A stretch of 64,000 nt of DNA from Haloactinomyces albus (GCF_031458135.1 NZ_JAVDXW010000002.1:186001-250000); one strand, 5' to 3'. Counted from the first letter of the stretch, positions 1 through 9,162 are shown. The notes: generated from the sequence alone by a model not told the origin. Translations and numbers: made by a program.

Positions 1-235
1 GGGGCCGGTAGCGGTGTGACCACAGGGTCGAGCAGGTGAACGGTCTGGTCGGTGTGCAGCGGGCACCGGTGGGGACCTTGATATGGGGTTGATCCAAACG
101 GTGGGCGATCCTCTGCGTGTTGCGGATTCGCTGTGCTGGGCGCGTCCGACGCCAGGGTGGATTCCCGGTGTTGGGGAGATCCCGGGACGCAAGCAGTTGT
201 TGACGGAACGAGGGGACTGGGGCGCGGTCGTGGGA
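1..235. other. left edge, no gene recognised
   Basis: This GC-rich stretch lies downstream of the lhgO-like gene. A plus-strand reading frame is open from about 83 but runs antisense through that gene and resembles no family I know. I see no RNA gene, convincing hairpin or promoter here. Confidence 0.4.
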
Positions 236-1432
236 TCAGTCAACCGCCATCCGGTCGACGACGTGCTCGGCGATCGCGAGACTCGAGGTCGCGGCGGGCG
301 ACGGCGCGTTGCGCACCGTGGTGATGCCGTCCTCGTGGCCGATCCGGAAGTCGTCCACGAGTGCCCCGTCCCGCTCCACGGCCTGGGCACGGACGCCGGC
401 ACCGGCGCGCCGCACCTCCTCGGCGCCGATGGACGGCACATAGCGGCTCGCGGAACGCATGTAGGCCTTGATCGAGAGGCTGCCCCACATCTCCGCTGCG
501 CCGGTACGCCAGTGGGTGCGGGCCATCCGCCAGAACCCCGGCCAGGTGGCCATGCTGCGCAGGTCGGCCGGCGCCATGTCGCGGCGGTGGTAGCCCTCAC
601 GATCGAGGGCCAGGACGGCGTTCGGACCGACCTCGAGCTCCCCGGAGACGCGGCGGGTGAAATGTACGCCGAGAAACGGGTAGCGCGGGTCCGGGACGGG
701 GTAGATCATCCCGCGAACCAGATCGCGCTTGGGCGGGGCGACGCTCATGTACTCGCCCCGGAAGGGCACGACCCGCGGGCCGTCCACACCATCCCCCAGC
801 CGCGAGACCCGGTCGGCCTGCAGTCCGGCGCACACGACGAGCCGGTCGACCGGGTGCACACCACCTGCGGTTTCGAGGTCGATGCCGCCGACCCGCCGGC
901 GTACGCCGGTCACGGCCGTGGACAGCAGCACGCGTCCGCCGGCCTTCTCGATGTCCTCGCCGTATGCCCTCGCCACCGCGGCGTAGTCGGTGATCGCGGT
1001 CTCCGGCGAGTGCAGTGCGGCCAGCCCGGCCGCGTGCGGCTCGATCTCGGTGATCCCCGATCCCTCGACCCGTCGCAGCCCGGGTACGCCATTGCGCCGC
1101 GCGGTCGCCTCGAGGGCGTCGAAGCGGTCGAGTTCGGAACGGTCGACCGCGACCACGAGCTTGCCGCACTCGTCATACGGCAGCCCCCGCTCGGCGCAGT
1201 ACTCGCGCAACATCGAGCGGCCACGTGTGCACAGTTCGGCCTTGAGGCTGCCGGGCTTGTAGTAGAGGCCCGCGTGCACGACACCGGAGTTGTGCCCGGT
1301 CTGGTGCACCCCGAGCCGATCCTCCTTCTCGAACACGACGACCCGGGTGTTCTCGTAGCGTCGGCTGAGCTCGCGCCCGACCGCGAGACCCACGATGCCG
1401 CCGCCGACGATGCCGATGGTCTGACCGGTCAC
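236..1432 (-). CDS. lhgO: L-2-hydroxyglutarate oxidase (LhgO family, FAD-dependent)
   Basis: This is a DAO-family flavoprotein expected to oxidise L-2-hydroxyglutarate to 2-oxoglutarate, a metabolite-repair or lysine-catabolism step. The N-terminus has the FAD dinucleotide-binding motif IGIVGGGIVGLAVGREL. It is followed by the LhgO-typical HQTGHNSGVVHAGLYYKPGS and later by YPFLGVHFTRR. A longer frame reaches 1465, but I chose the GTG at 1432 because AAGGAAGG lies about 10 nt upstream; this gives 398 aa, close to family length. It stands alone, with decayed aldehyde dehydrogenase and aldo/keto reductase pieces upstream on the same strand, so it may once have belonged to a catabolic operon. The family call is firm; the exact substrate is inferred. 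Confidence 0.9.
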   Translation of the reverse strand: MTGQTIGIVGGGIVGLAVGRELSRRYENTRVVVFEKEDRLGVHQTGHNSGVVHAGLYYKPGSLKAELCTRGRSMLREYCAERGLPYDECGKLVVAVDRSELDRFDALEATARRNGVPGLRRVEGSGITEIEPHAAGLAALHSPETAITDYAAVARAYGEDIEKAGGRVLLSTAVTGVRRRVGGIDLETAGGVHPVDRLVVCAGLQADRVSRLGDGVDGPRVVPFRGEYMSVAPPKRDLVRGMIYPVPDPRYPFLGVHFTRRVSGELEVGPNAVLALDREGYHRRDMAPADLRSMATWPGFWRMARTHWRTGAAEMWGSLSIKAYMRSASRYVPSIGAEEVRRAGAGVRAQAVERDGALVDDFRIGHEDGITTVRNAPSPAATSSLAIAEHVVDRMAVD

Positions 1433-1486
1433 CGATTCCCGTCCTTCCTTCTTGCGTTGGTCCAACGCTCGTCAGTTCAGCATTCG

Positions 1487-1610
1487 TCACTCGACGAGGC
1501 GGAGCGCGACGGTCTTGACACGGGTGTGGAAGTGAAGCGCTTCCTCGCCCTGCTCCTTGAACGACGAACCCGAATCTCGGAATCCGCCGCGTGCTGGGAT
1601 GGCGACCTGA
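1487..1610 (-). pseudogene. aldehyde dehydrogenase C-terminal remnant
   Basis: The minus strand reads GGFRDSGSSFKEQGEEALHF and then TRVKTVALRLVE before a TGA at 1487-1489. The pattern GG(F)..SG..FKEQG...L.F.TR.KTV is the C-terminal end of an aldehyde/semialdehyde dehydrogenase. No catalytic Cys or Glu region lies upstream; that DNA reads in other frames before reaching the aldo/keto reductase remnant. I take this as the last 40 or so residues of a lost gene. Confidence 0.6.
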
Positions 1611-1714
1611 CGATCCCATCGGGGTCGCTGTGCCGTTCGCCGTCGTCGTGTGGGCCGGTAAGCACGATCATGGCCAGCTCGGCCACGGCGGTCCCGACGA
1701 CGTGGAAGCCGCTG

Positions 1715-2329
1715 TCACATGCCCTCGCCGATCCGCGCACGATGGCTGCCGTAGACCGCGTCGCGCACCTGCATGTCGGCCAGGAAGTCTCCCGGGAAAC
1801 CAAGCTCGATCGAACTCGCCTTGTCCAGCTCGGCGAGGTGATCAGTGGAAAGCTCAATGTCGAGGGCGCCGAGGTTTTCGCGCATCTGCTCGGCCTTGCT
1901 GACGCCGATGATGGGAATGACCCGCCCCGACCGACGACGCAGCCACGCGATCGCCACCTGCGTCGCCCTCGCACCAATCTCACCCGCGACGTTCTTCAGG
2001 GCTCCGACGAGCGGATCCTTGCTGCCCCGCGCCAAACGACCTCCACCCAACGGCGACCAGGCGGTCACCGCCAGCCCGAGCTGTGCGGCCATGGGGACCA
2101 GTTCCCGTTCCACCGTTCGCTCGCCCAGGGAATACGGCACCTGCAGACCCGAGAACGCCGTCCAGCCCCGCAGCGTTGCCAACGTGTTCGCCTGAGCCAC
2201 CTCCCAGGCATACCAGTCGGAGACCCCGACATAGAGCACCTTGCCCGCTCGAACCTGATCGTCGAGGGCACGCATGGTCTCCTCGACGGGGGTCAGCATG
2301 TCCCGAGCGTGTACCCAGTACACGTCCAG
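1715..2329 (-). pseudogene. aldo/keto reductase, 5'-truncated
   Basis: From about 2329 the minus strand encodes LDVYWVHARDMLTPVEETM, then DDQVRAGKVLYVGVSDW and VIPIIGVSKAEQM, clear aldo/keto reductase sequence of the oxidoreductase/Tas type. Family members are about 320-350 aa. Only the C-terminal 205 or so remain, so the N-terminal third with the catalytic Tyr and Lys is missing. The frame stays open upstream to 2494, but those residues are not aldo/keto reductase-like, which marks a junction near 2330. A product could be translated but should be inactive. Confidence 0.75.
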
Positions 2330-2496
2330 GGGGCACCATGTCGACCTCTCAGTCCAGTGGAGGCTGCGGTGTAGTCGGTGGGAGGTGCGGTGGTTTGCTG
2401 CCGCGTCGGCGTGTGCGGTGGGCCAGTTCGGCGGCCAGGCCTGCCACGGCGAGGTCACCGTCTGGTGCACAAGCTCCAGCAAGGAACCGAGCATGG

Positions 2497-3786
2497 CTAC
2501 TCGCTATGCGATGTGTGTGGCTGCTGACGCCGCCGCAGCAACGTGGTCAGAGCACGCCCGCCAAGTCCGGTCAGCAGGACTGCGGTGCCGACGAGCACAC
2601 TGGGCAGGGGCAGGGTGGCGGCCAGCAACAGGCATCCGGCGAAGCCGAGCACGGTCAGCGGGCGCAGCCAGTGGCGCTGGGAGCCGGGCAGGGTGAACGC
2701 CGAGGCGTTGGCCAGGGCGTAGTAGCCCAGCACGGCGAAGCTGGAAAACCCGATCACTCCGCGCAGGTCGGCGATCAGCACGATGACCAACACTACCGTG
2801 CCCAGCAGCAGTTCGGCGCGGTGTGGGACCTGATAGCGCGGGTGGATGGCTGCCAGCCAGGTGGGTAGTTCGGCATCGCGGGCCATGGCCAGGCTGGTGC
2901 GACCGATGCCGGCCATCAGCGACAGCAACACCCCCGCCGAGGCCACGGCGCCACCGATACGCACCAGCATCGCCAACCCGTCGAGACCGCCGGCACGGAC
3001 GGCGGCGGCCAGCGGCGCCGTGGAACCGGCCAGTGTCCGGGGCCCGACGGCCAGCAGTGCGGCCAGGCCCACGAGCGCGTAGATGACCACGACGAGGCCC
3101 AGGGCCAGCGGGATCGCCCGGGGGATGGTGCGGGCCGGTTCGCGGACTTCTTCACCGAGGGTGGCGATGCGGGCATAGCCGGCGAAGGCGAAAAACAGCA
3201 GCGCGGCCGCCTGCGTGATCCCGAGGAACCCGTGCGGAAACCACGTGGTCAGATGTGCCGGGTCGGCCGCTCCACCGCCGAGGCCGGCTGCGATGACTCC
3301 GGCCAGGGCCAGCAGAGTCAGCGCCACCAGCACGCGGGTCACCCGGGCGGTCCTGCCCACCCCGAGATAGTTCACTCCGGTCAGCACCACGACCGCCGCG
3401 ACCGCGATCGGCACGGGATGGGCCGGCCAGGCATAGGCACCCAGTGTCAACGCCATGGCCGCGCAGCTGGCGGTCTTGCCGACCACGAAACCCCACCCGG
3501 CCAGAAACCCCCAGACGGGTCCGAGCCTGCGATTGGCGTAGACGTAGGTACCACCGGATTCGGGATAGCACGCCGCCAATTGAGCCGAGGCCATGGCGTT
3601 GCAGTAGGCCACCACTGCCGCCAGCCCCAGCGCGAGCAGCAGCCCGGAGCCCGCCGCGGCCGCAGCCGGCCCGAACGCGGCGAACACACCGGCGCCGAGC
3701 ATCGAGCCCAGCCCGAGTACCACGGCATCGAACACCCCCAACCGGCGCGCCAGCTGCGGGGACGACTCAGCAGATGTGGCAGACAC
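2497..3786 (-). CDS. APC-superfamily amino acid permease
   Basis: A 429-residue protein of about twelve hydrophobic segments, starting GTG. The first helix carries GLGSMLGAGVFAAFGPA, the APC signature with the Gly-rich unwound segment that contacts the substrate amino group. The family-typical YPESGGTYVYANRRLGP and the helix-6 FFAFAGYARIATLGEEV follow, and the C-terminus is a basic cytoplasmic tail. It probably imports or exchanges an amino acid or polyamine across the membrane. The start overlaps the end of the small membrane protein by 20 nt, and the PadR regulator lies just upstream, so the three form one operon. The substrate cannot be told from sequence. Confidence 0.88.
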   Translation of the reverse strand: MSATSAESSPQLARRLGVFDAVVLGLGSMLGAGVFAAFGPAAAAAGSGLLLALGLAAVVAYCNAMASAQLAACYPESGGTYVYANRRLGPVWGFLAGWGFVVGKTASCAAMALTLGAYAWPAHPVPIAVAAVVVLTGVNYLGVGRTARVTRVLVALTLLALAGVIAAGLGGGAADPAHLTTWFPHGFLGITQAAALLFFAFAGYARIATLGEEVREPARTIPRAIPLALGLVVVIYALVGLAALLAVGPRTLAGSTAPLAAAVRAGGLDGLAMLVRIGGAVASAGVLLSLMAGIGRTSLAMARDAELPTWLAAIHPRYQVPHRAELLLGTVVLVIVLIADLRGVIGFSSFAVLGYYALANASAFTLPGSQRHWLRPLTVLGFAGCLLLAATLPLPSVLVGTAVLLTGLGGRALTTLLRRRQQPHTSHSE

Positions 3787-4066
3787 GAGAGGGCTCGCTT
3801 CCTTCGCGCATAACCAGAGTGGCCAAAAACCGCCGGACGGGCCTCGGCGGGGTCATTGGGCGGTGTCCGGCTGCATGGTCCGGGTGCATGTCCGGGCGGG
3901 GTGGGATGGCCAGCCGCTTATCCGGCGACCAGGCTCCGGCGCCGACGATGAGCAAAAGCAGCAGACTCCCGAGCATGGCGACCAGGACCGGGATCACCGA
4001 CCTCGGCGCATGGGTGCCCAGCAGCCACACCCGCCAGGACGATGCCACGGATGCAGTAGTGGTCAT
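3767..4066 (-). CDS. small single-pass membrane protein of unknown function
   Basis: A 99-residue protein I do not recognise. One strong transmembrane helix (roughly residues 24-46, rich in Leu/Val/Ile) is followed by a Pro/Arg-rich cytoplasmic or exposed tail. The start ATG has a good ribosome-binding site (AGGGAG, 5-6 nt upstream). It sits 9 nt after the PadR stop and overlaps the permease start by 20 nt, so it is almost certainly co-expressed with both. It may be a permease accessory subunit; its function is not inferable from sequence alone. Confidence 0.55.
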   Translation of the reverse strand: MTTTASVASSWRVWLLGTHAPRSVIPVLVAMLGSLLLLLIVGAGAWSPDKRLAIPPRPDMHPDHAAGHRPMTPPRPVRRFLATLVMREGSEPSRVCHIC

Positions 4067-4075
4067 GTGTGCTCC

Positions 4076-4405
4076 CTAACCGTTTGCCTCGGTGCCGCTG
4101 CCGCGGTCCCCGAGGACTTCGCCGGCCAACTCCCGCAGCGCGGCTCGATCGGCGGCCAGGGCCTCACGCCCGGCGTCGGTGGCCCGGTACACCCGCCGCA
4201 TGCGGCCCTCCACGGTCTGTTGTTCGGAGACCAGCAGCCCGTCGGCTTCCAAGCGGTGCAGCGTGGGATGCAACGTGCCCGGACTGATCTCATAGCCATG
4301 ACTGGCCAGTTCACGGGCCATCCACGCGCCGTGGATGGGCTCCTCGGCCGCGTGATGCAGGATGTTGCAGCCGGATCGCCCCCCCCCCCGCTGAAACTCG
4401 TGCAT
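4076..4405 (-). CDS. PadR-family transcriptional regulator
   Basis: A 109-aa winged-helix protein (from ATG 4405; a GTG start at 4438 would add 11 residues). The PadR signature is clear: ILHHAAEEPIHGAWM, then HGYEISPGTLHPTLHRLEADG, which covers the recognition helix and wing, and a C-terminal dimerisation helix. GAGGTGGAG serves as ribosome-binding site. It is the first gene of the APC permease operon and probably represses it from the dyad about 60 nt upstream. Oddity: a run of eleven C on the plus strand (4379-4389) near the 5' end. Here the encoded GGGRSGCN replaces the usual G-A-[IL]-R-L-[HQ], as if two indels compensate each other; the adjacent frame reads GAIRLQ. Confidence 0.85.
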   Translation of the reverse strand: MHEFQRGGGRSGCNILHHAAEEPIHGAWMARELASHGYEISPGTLHPTLHRLEADGLLVSEQQTVEGRMRRVYRATDAGREALAADRAALRELAGEVLGDRGSGTEANG

Positions 4406-4462
4406 CGTCTGCTCCACCTCGACGCCTGTCCGTCCCACCCGACACAGGAGCGACGGAACCGA

Positions 4463-4477
4463 TATCGGAAACCGATA
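4463..4477. promoter_or_regulatory. probable PadR operator, perfect 15-bp dyad
   Basis: TATCGG-AAA-CCGATA is a perfect inverted repeat 58-72 bp upstream of the padR-like start. It is AT-richer than its surroundings and has the size and spacing typical of PadR operators. Autoregulation of the PadR/membrane protein/permease operon is the natural reading. Confidence 0.6.
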
Positions 4478-4699
4478 CTACGTCGTGGAAAGATCCACTC
4501 ACCGCCACTGATGTCGGCCGAACCACCCGGGCTCAAACTCGCCCATTAAGCCGCTGTCGATGGGGCGACGGCCCGGTCCGGTAGCGACCAGCTCTCGGCG
4601 CCGGACCGGCCTGCTGCCGACAAGCTCCACGAGCAGTTTCCTCGCCCGTCAGGCCACCGGTGTCCGGCACGTCACCGGCGTCAACCCGGGTACGGTCCC

Positions 4700-5443
4700 C
4701 AGGCTTGGCGTTGCGTGGCCGCGGGCTTGCGCCCAGCTTGCCCGCGCGGATGAGGACCGCGAGGCTGTCCATGATCACCCGGCTGCTGATCAGCGCGGAC
4801 TGCTCGGCCCAGTCGTAGGGCGGGGAGCATTCCACCACCTCGATGCCGACCAGTCCTGGTTCGGACACCCGCCGGATCAGGTTCAGCGCCTCGCGGGCAG
4901 CAACCCGCCCGGTTCGGGCCAGCCGGTGCCGGGCACGAACCCGGCATCGAGCACTTCGATGTCGAACGACTTCTCCAGGTTGCCGGGGATGGTCAGCACA
5001 TCGCCGATATCGACGACGTTGAGCTGTTCGCGCAGGTCCACTCGGAGTTCGTAGGAGTAGGTCCCGAACAGGTTGGTGGCGCGCCGAATCCCCCGCGGAC
5101 CGAACCGAGCGCCCGGCCGGTAGGTCGCGCCCGCGTCCAACGGCACCCCGAAGATCGCCACCTCGACATCGGCAATGTCGTGCACGTTCTCCGTGAACGG
5201 CGACTTCAGGAACGTGCCGCGCTCCCCGGCGAAGTGCGGCAGTTCACTCCGCGCGAAGGTGGACAGGGTCCGGTCGTCCAGTTCGCGGAGTCCACTTCGG
5301 ACTGTGTTCACGAAGTTTCGGGAGAGGGCGGTGTCGGGCCTGTGTGACCAGGTCGCCGAGCACAGCCCGGGATGGTTGCCCCGGCTGAGATTCCGAGGGG
5401 GTCCCGGCGCGGGAGCTGCCGGCTCGGCGTCCGGCCCGGTCAA
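4700..5443 (-). pseudogene. agmatinase/ureohydrolase with internal deletion and frameshift
   Basis: The N-terminal half reads as a ureohydrolase (VEVAIFGVPLDAGATYRPGA, then RFGPRGIRRATNLFGTYS). After about residue 165 it jumps straight to the family's C-terminal DAGFVPGTGWPEPGGL. The middle, with the metal-binding His/Asp motifs around GGDHS and DAHxD, is gone. A further frame change near 4893 is needed to join GGLLAREALNLIRRVSEPG to VGIEVVECSPPYDWAE. With no metal ligands it cannot be active. Its TTG start overlaps the MFS stop (TTGA), so it was the last gene of the ferredoxin-MFS operon. The ancestral substrate could have been agmatine or a guanidino acid. Confidence 0.75.
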
Positions 5444-6909
5444 CCGTCGCGGTCCTCACCGGTCGGAGTGGCGACCGGAGTGGGGTCGGGGCGAGTGCGG
5501 ATGAACAGCGCCGCGATCAGGGCGAGCACGCCGATGCACCCGGCGACGACGAACGCGGTGCGCAGGCCGGCGGCGTCGGGGCCGCCGGAGTGGTCGACGC
5601 TGCCGAGGGCGGCGACGGTGACGAACACGGCCGTGCCGAACGCACCGGCGACCTGCTGGAGCGTGGTGAGGATGGCGCTGCCGTGGGAGTAGAGGTGGTC
5701 GGGCAGCCCTCCGAGTGCCTCGGTCATCAGTGGGGTCATCATCAAACCGAGCCCGGCCATGAGCAGCACGTGGATACCGATGACCGCGGCCAGCGACGAG
5801 CCCGGGCCGAGCGCGGTGAACAGCCACAGCGACACCGCCATGGCCAGCGCCCCCGGAATCACCAGGGGGCGAGCCCCGAACCGGTCGAACAGCGCCCCGA
5901 CGGGACGGCCGAGCAGCCCGAGGACCAGCCCACCGGGCAGCAGGGCCAGTCCGCTGACGAACGTGCTGGTGTGCAGGACGGTCTGCATGTAGAGCGGCAG
6001 CAGGATGGAAGCGGCGCCCAGCAGGCACATGAACAGCAGGACGGTCAGGATCAGAGCCACCACGAAGCTGCGGTGGGTGAACGGGCGCAGGTCGAGCAGG
6101 GCTCGGTCGTGGCGCTGCAGGCGGGTCTGGCGCACCACGAAGATCGCGAGCGCGACGATCCCGACCACGAGCGGTAGCCACGGCGGCAGCGGCTGCTCCC
6201 CACCACCGGACTTCCCGAGAGCGGACAAGCCGTAGAGCACACCGCCGAACCCGACCGCGGACAGCAGCACCGAGAGCAGGTCCAGCGGCACCGACCTGGT
6301 GTGGCTGTCGAGGCGCAGCCAGATTGCTCCGATGACCAGTGCGGTCACCGCCAGTGGCAGCACGATCCAGAACATCCAGCGCCAGCCCAGCGAGGACAGC
6401 ACCGCCCCGCCGATGGTCGGTCCGAGCGCGGGGGCGACGGCGATGACGATGGTGATCGTGCCCATCGTCGCGCCGCGCCGCTGGGGCGGTACCAGGCGCA
6501 TCACCGAGGTCATCAGTAGCGGCAGCATCACCGCGGTGCCGCAGGCCTGCACGACACGCCCGACCAACAGCGTCCCGAATCCCGGTGCCAGCCCGCTGAG
6601 CAACGTGCCCAGGCTGAACAGCGCCAGGGAGGCAAGGAAGATCTGGCGCGGGGTGAACCGCTCGAGCAGGAATCCGGTGGTCGGGATGACCACGGCCATG
6701 GTCAGCAGGAACCCGCTGGTCAGCCACTGCACCGTCGTGGTCGAAACACCGAGTTCGACGGTCAGGTCCCGCAGCGCGACGCTCAGGATCGTCTCGTTGA
6801 GGATCATCACGAAGGCCGAGGCGACCAGCACGCCGATCAGCAGGGTGGCCCGCGGCGCCGCGGGACTTCGGTCGGGGGCCGCGGTCGGGGCGCTCGCGGT
6901 GTCGGTCAT
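5440..6909 (-). CDS. MFS multidrug transporter, DHA2 (14-helix) family
   Basis: A 489-aa drug:proton antiporter with about fourteen hydrophobic segments. Hallmarks are ILNETILSVALRDLTVELGV in helix 1, WLTSGFLLTMAVVIPTTGFL, the loop 2-3 motif FTPRQIF and the antiporter motif C region IAVAPALGPTIGGAVLSSLG in helix 5. It resembles LmrB/EmrB-type exporters. GAGGT lies 7 nt before the ATG. A truncated ferredoxin gene ends 57 nt upstream, and the ureohydrolase remnant is coupled downstream. It exports a small molecule or drug across the membrane; the substrate is unknown. Confidence 0.9.
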   Translation of the reverse strand: MTDTASAPTAAPDRSPAAPRATLLIGVLVASAFVMILNETILSVALRDLTVELGVSTTTVQWLTSGFLLTMAVVIPTTGFLLERFTPRQIFLASLALFSLGTLLSGLAPGFGTLLVGRVVQACGTAVMLPLLMTSVMRLVPPQRRGATMGTITIVIAVAPALGPTIGGAVLSSLGWRWMFWIVLPLAVTALVIGAIWLRLDSHTRSVPLDLLSVLLSAVGFGGVLYGLSALGKSGGGEQPLPPWLPLVVGIVALAIFVVRQTRLQRHDRALLDLRPFTHRSFVVALILTVLLFMCLLGAASILLPLYMQTVLHTSTFVSGLALLPGGLVLGLLGRPVGALFDRFGARPLVIPGALAMAVSLWLFTALGPGSSLAAVIGIHVLLMAGLGLMMTPLMTEALGGLPDHLYSHGSAILTTLQQVAGAFGTAVFVTVAALGSVDHSGGPDAAGLRTAFVVAGCIGVLALIAALFIRTRPDPTPVATPTGEDRDG

Positions 6910-6966
6910 GGGCAGTACCTCGTCAGGAGCGGATTCGGTGTGGCGGGGCCGTGGTGATGTCGAGCG

Positions 6967-7101
6967 TCAGGATGTCGCGGTGCGGGCGTCGTCGAGCAGT
7001 TCTGCGACACCGTCCGCATCGCGCCGGTCGAACACCTCCGATGCGGAGAGCACGCATTGCCCCGTCCCGATGCACTCGGCCCGGGCGATTGCGATCTTCA
7101 T
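6967..7101 (-). CDS. short ferredoxin, apparently C-terminally truncated
   Basis: The ATG at 7101 has a near-ideal ribosome-binding site (GGAGGGAGG). It opens a 44-aa protein beginning MKIAIARAECIGTGQC and VLSASEVFD, the N-terminus of the small 3Fe-4S/4Fe-4S ferredoxins that serve cytochromes P450. C10 and C16 are present. Family members run to about 63 aa and carry another cluster cysteine (C-P-x-x-A) near the end; here the frame stops first, so a normal cluster is unlikely. No P450 gene is adjacent. I regard it as a degraded electron-transfer gene that still heads the MFS operon. Confidence 0.6.
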   Translation of the reverse strand: MKIAIARAECIGTGQCVLSASEVFDRRDADGVAELLDDARTATS

Positions 7102-7190
7102 CGCTAGCCTCCCTCCGACAGGGCTCCGGGCGCGGCTCGCTGGACCCGTGTTCTCATCAGGTGATTGATTCACCCGCACGCTAGCATTTA

Positions 7191-7206
7191 AGTCAGTCAA
7201 CTGTCT
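7191..7206. promoter_or_regulatory. operator-like dyad upstream of the ferredoxin-MFS operon
   Basis: AGTCAGT-CA-ACTGTCT has 7-bp arms with one mismatch and lies about 90 bp upstream of the ferredoxin start in an AT-richer patch. Read on the minus strand it overlaps TTGACT, a possible -35 element. TetR-type repressors of MFS exporters commonly bind such sites, but no regulator gene is adjacent. Confidence 0.35.
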
Positions 7207-7464
7207 GAGAGATGTGGCCCACAAGACCGCGTGAGAGGCCGACATGCGGTGCCTGTCGCCGCACAGGGCAGTGGCCACCGTGTCGAGAACGACTCGCTGG
7301 TGTCGGTGAGCAGAGGCGGGCGATCCCGAGGCCGGACGGCCCTACCCCACAGATCGTGTGCGGTAGCCTCTGGCGACCTCGCAACGCGCGACACGGCGCA
7401 GCGAAACCGGGTGCTGTTACCGCGCGTCCGATGGGGGAATTCGCAGTGATCAAGGGAGCGATAC

Positions 7465-9162
7465 ATGTCCATCGCAGCGGCCGGGCCCCGGGATCAGGGG
7501 CTCGCCGAAGCGGTCGGTGAAGCCGCAGAAGAGGCCACCGACGAGTTCGCAATCGACCCCGGAGACTTCATCTCCGCGCGGGAACAGGGCACCTCGGCGG
7601 ATACCCGGATCGAACAGCAGACGGCACCGATCGGCGAGATCGGTGAAATCGTCAACCGCAGCGTTTCCGAACGTGGTGACGACGGAGGATGGGTCAATGT
7701 CATCTGCCCCGTGGTGATCCCCAAGCGCAGTGCGTTCACCACCGTCATTCTGCCGGTGCTGGCGCTGGCTGCTCTTGCCGTGATCGGGGTGCTGGTGACC
7801 ACCTCGACCGGCACGGGGCAGGCGTGGTTCGGCCCGCACATCTGGGTGCTGCTGGTGATCGTGGCCGTGCTGTTGTGGGCGCGGCGCAGCGTCATCATGG
7901 TGCCGGACGGCTGCCAGGCGATGATCACCAAGTTCAGCAAGCTGGACCGAACGGTCGGACCCGGCCGCACGGTACTTCTCGACCCCCGCAAGCAGGTCAG
8001 CTATGTCGTGAACACGACGCGGGAGTACCCGTACAACGCGCCGATCAGCGAGGCACCCACCCGGGGCGGGATCAAGGCCTCGGTCGATCTGTTCCTGCAG
8101 TTCCGCATCGAGGATCCGACACAGTTCATGTACGCCCTGGGCGCCGTGTCCGGGTTCTCCGACAAGCTGTTCAATGCGGTCAGCGAGGTCACCCGGAGCC
8201 TGATCTACCAGCAGCGGGCCGAGGACATCTACGACCTCGTGGGAGAGAGCACCCAGGAGCTGCTGGACGGCCTGAACGAGCAGTTCCTCCCCGCTGTGCG
8301 GTTGACCAGCGCCAACATCACCCACGCCGAGCCCTCCGACCAGCAATACCGGGCCGACCTCGCCGCGCCGGAAATGGTGCGCCTGGCCAAGGAGGCCTAC
8401 ACCTATGAGCACGAGCTCAGCCTGCGCAAGGAGCAGGACGAAGGTGACCTGAACAAGGAATTGGCCTCGATGAACGAGAGCCTGTCCGGAATCAACGCCG
8501 AGATCGCCAACCACCAGGCGCAGATGGACACCGCACTGGAGCGGGAAACCAATCGCGCCAAGGCACAGGCGCGGCAGCGCTACGTCGAGGCGGAAAGCAC
8601 CGCCAACGCCAACGCCGCGCTGCTGGAAGCCCAAGCCCTGGACATTCGGGCAGTCAGCGCGGCGGAAACTCCGGAGATCCTGGAGCACCGCTACGAGCAG
8701 GACGTGCTGAACAAGCTGGAGGGCCTCGCGGAGCACCTGCCGATGCTCGTCTCACTCGGTGACGGCGATGGTGGCGACATCGACTATCTCGCCACCGCAC
8801 GGCGGATGCTGGGCATTTCCGAGGATGGTGCCGGGTTGTCCGACACGGACGTGGCTACGATCCGGCAACGTACCGAGGCAATCCAGGAACGCATCCACGC
8901 CCGGGAAGCCGAGATCAGCGACTTGCTGGCAGCAAGCGCGCACGACGTGACCGGCGACGAACCCCCTGCTGAGGAAATCCCCGGTGAAGAGACCTCTGGT
9001 GAAGAGATCTCCGGTGAAGAGATCCCCGGTGCGGACCGGATCGAGCAGATCAAGGCCTCGGTGACCGACGAATCGATGACCGGGCAGGCCGAGCACCTCG
9101 ACGACCCGATCTCCGGTAGCACCACTCAAGGCAACGAGCAACACCAGGCAGGTGGGCAGTGA
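7465..9162 (+). CDS. SPFH/band 7 domain membrane protein A
   Basis: A 565-aa protein. Residues 1-80 are acidic and probably cytoplasmic; two hydrophobic segments (about 91-112 and 124-138) follow, separated by a short loop. An SPFH/band 7 domain spans about 140-310 (VPDGCQAMITKFSKLDRTVG, then GGIKASVDLFLQFRIEDP). A long charged coiled coil follows (about 320-420), and near 490-525 a tail holds repeated (E/T)E-x-(P/S)GE units. Such proteins oligomerise into membrane microdomain scaffolds or cages, as flotillin and HflKC do. GGGAG lies upstream of the ATG. Its stop overlaps the start of a second SPFH gene, so a heteromeric complex is likely. The molecular role is unknown. Confidence 0.8.
   Translation: MSIAAAGPRDQGLAEAVGEAAEEATDEFAIDPGDFISAREQGTSADTRIEQQTAPIGEIGEIVNRSVSERGDDGGWVNVICPVVIPKRSAFTTVILPVLALAALAVIGVLVTTSTGTGQAWFGPHIWVLLVIVAVLLWARRSVIMVPDGCQAMITKFSKLDRTVGPGRTVLLDPRKQVSYVVNTTREYPYNAPISEAPTRGGIKASVDLFLQFRIEDPTQFMYALGAVSGFSDKLFNAVSEVTRSLIYQQRAEDIYDLVGESTQELLDGLNEQFLPAVRLTSANITHAEPSDQQYRADLAAPEMVRLAKEAYTYEHELSLRKEQDEGDLNKELASMNESLSGINAEIANHQAQMDTALERETNRAKAQARQRYVEAESTANANAALLEAQALDIRAVSAAETPEILEHRYEQDVLNKLEGLAEHLPMLVSLGDGDGGDIDYLATARRMLGISEDGAGLSDTDVATIRQRTEAIQERIHAREAEISDLLAASAHDVTGDEPPAEEIPGEETSGEEISGEEIPGADRIEQIKASVTDESMTGQAEHLDDPISGSTTQGNEQHQAGGQ

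Noticed and set aside
83-2374. Long plus-strand frame of 763 codons
   Set aside because: It runs antisense through the lhgO-like gene and the aldo/keto reductase remnant. Its residues are Arg/His/Gly/Pro-rich with no motif; it is a GC-bias shadow.
5590-6177. Gln/Glu/His-rich plus-strand frame
   Set aside because: It is the exact complement of the MFS transporter helices; composition is an antisense artefact.
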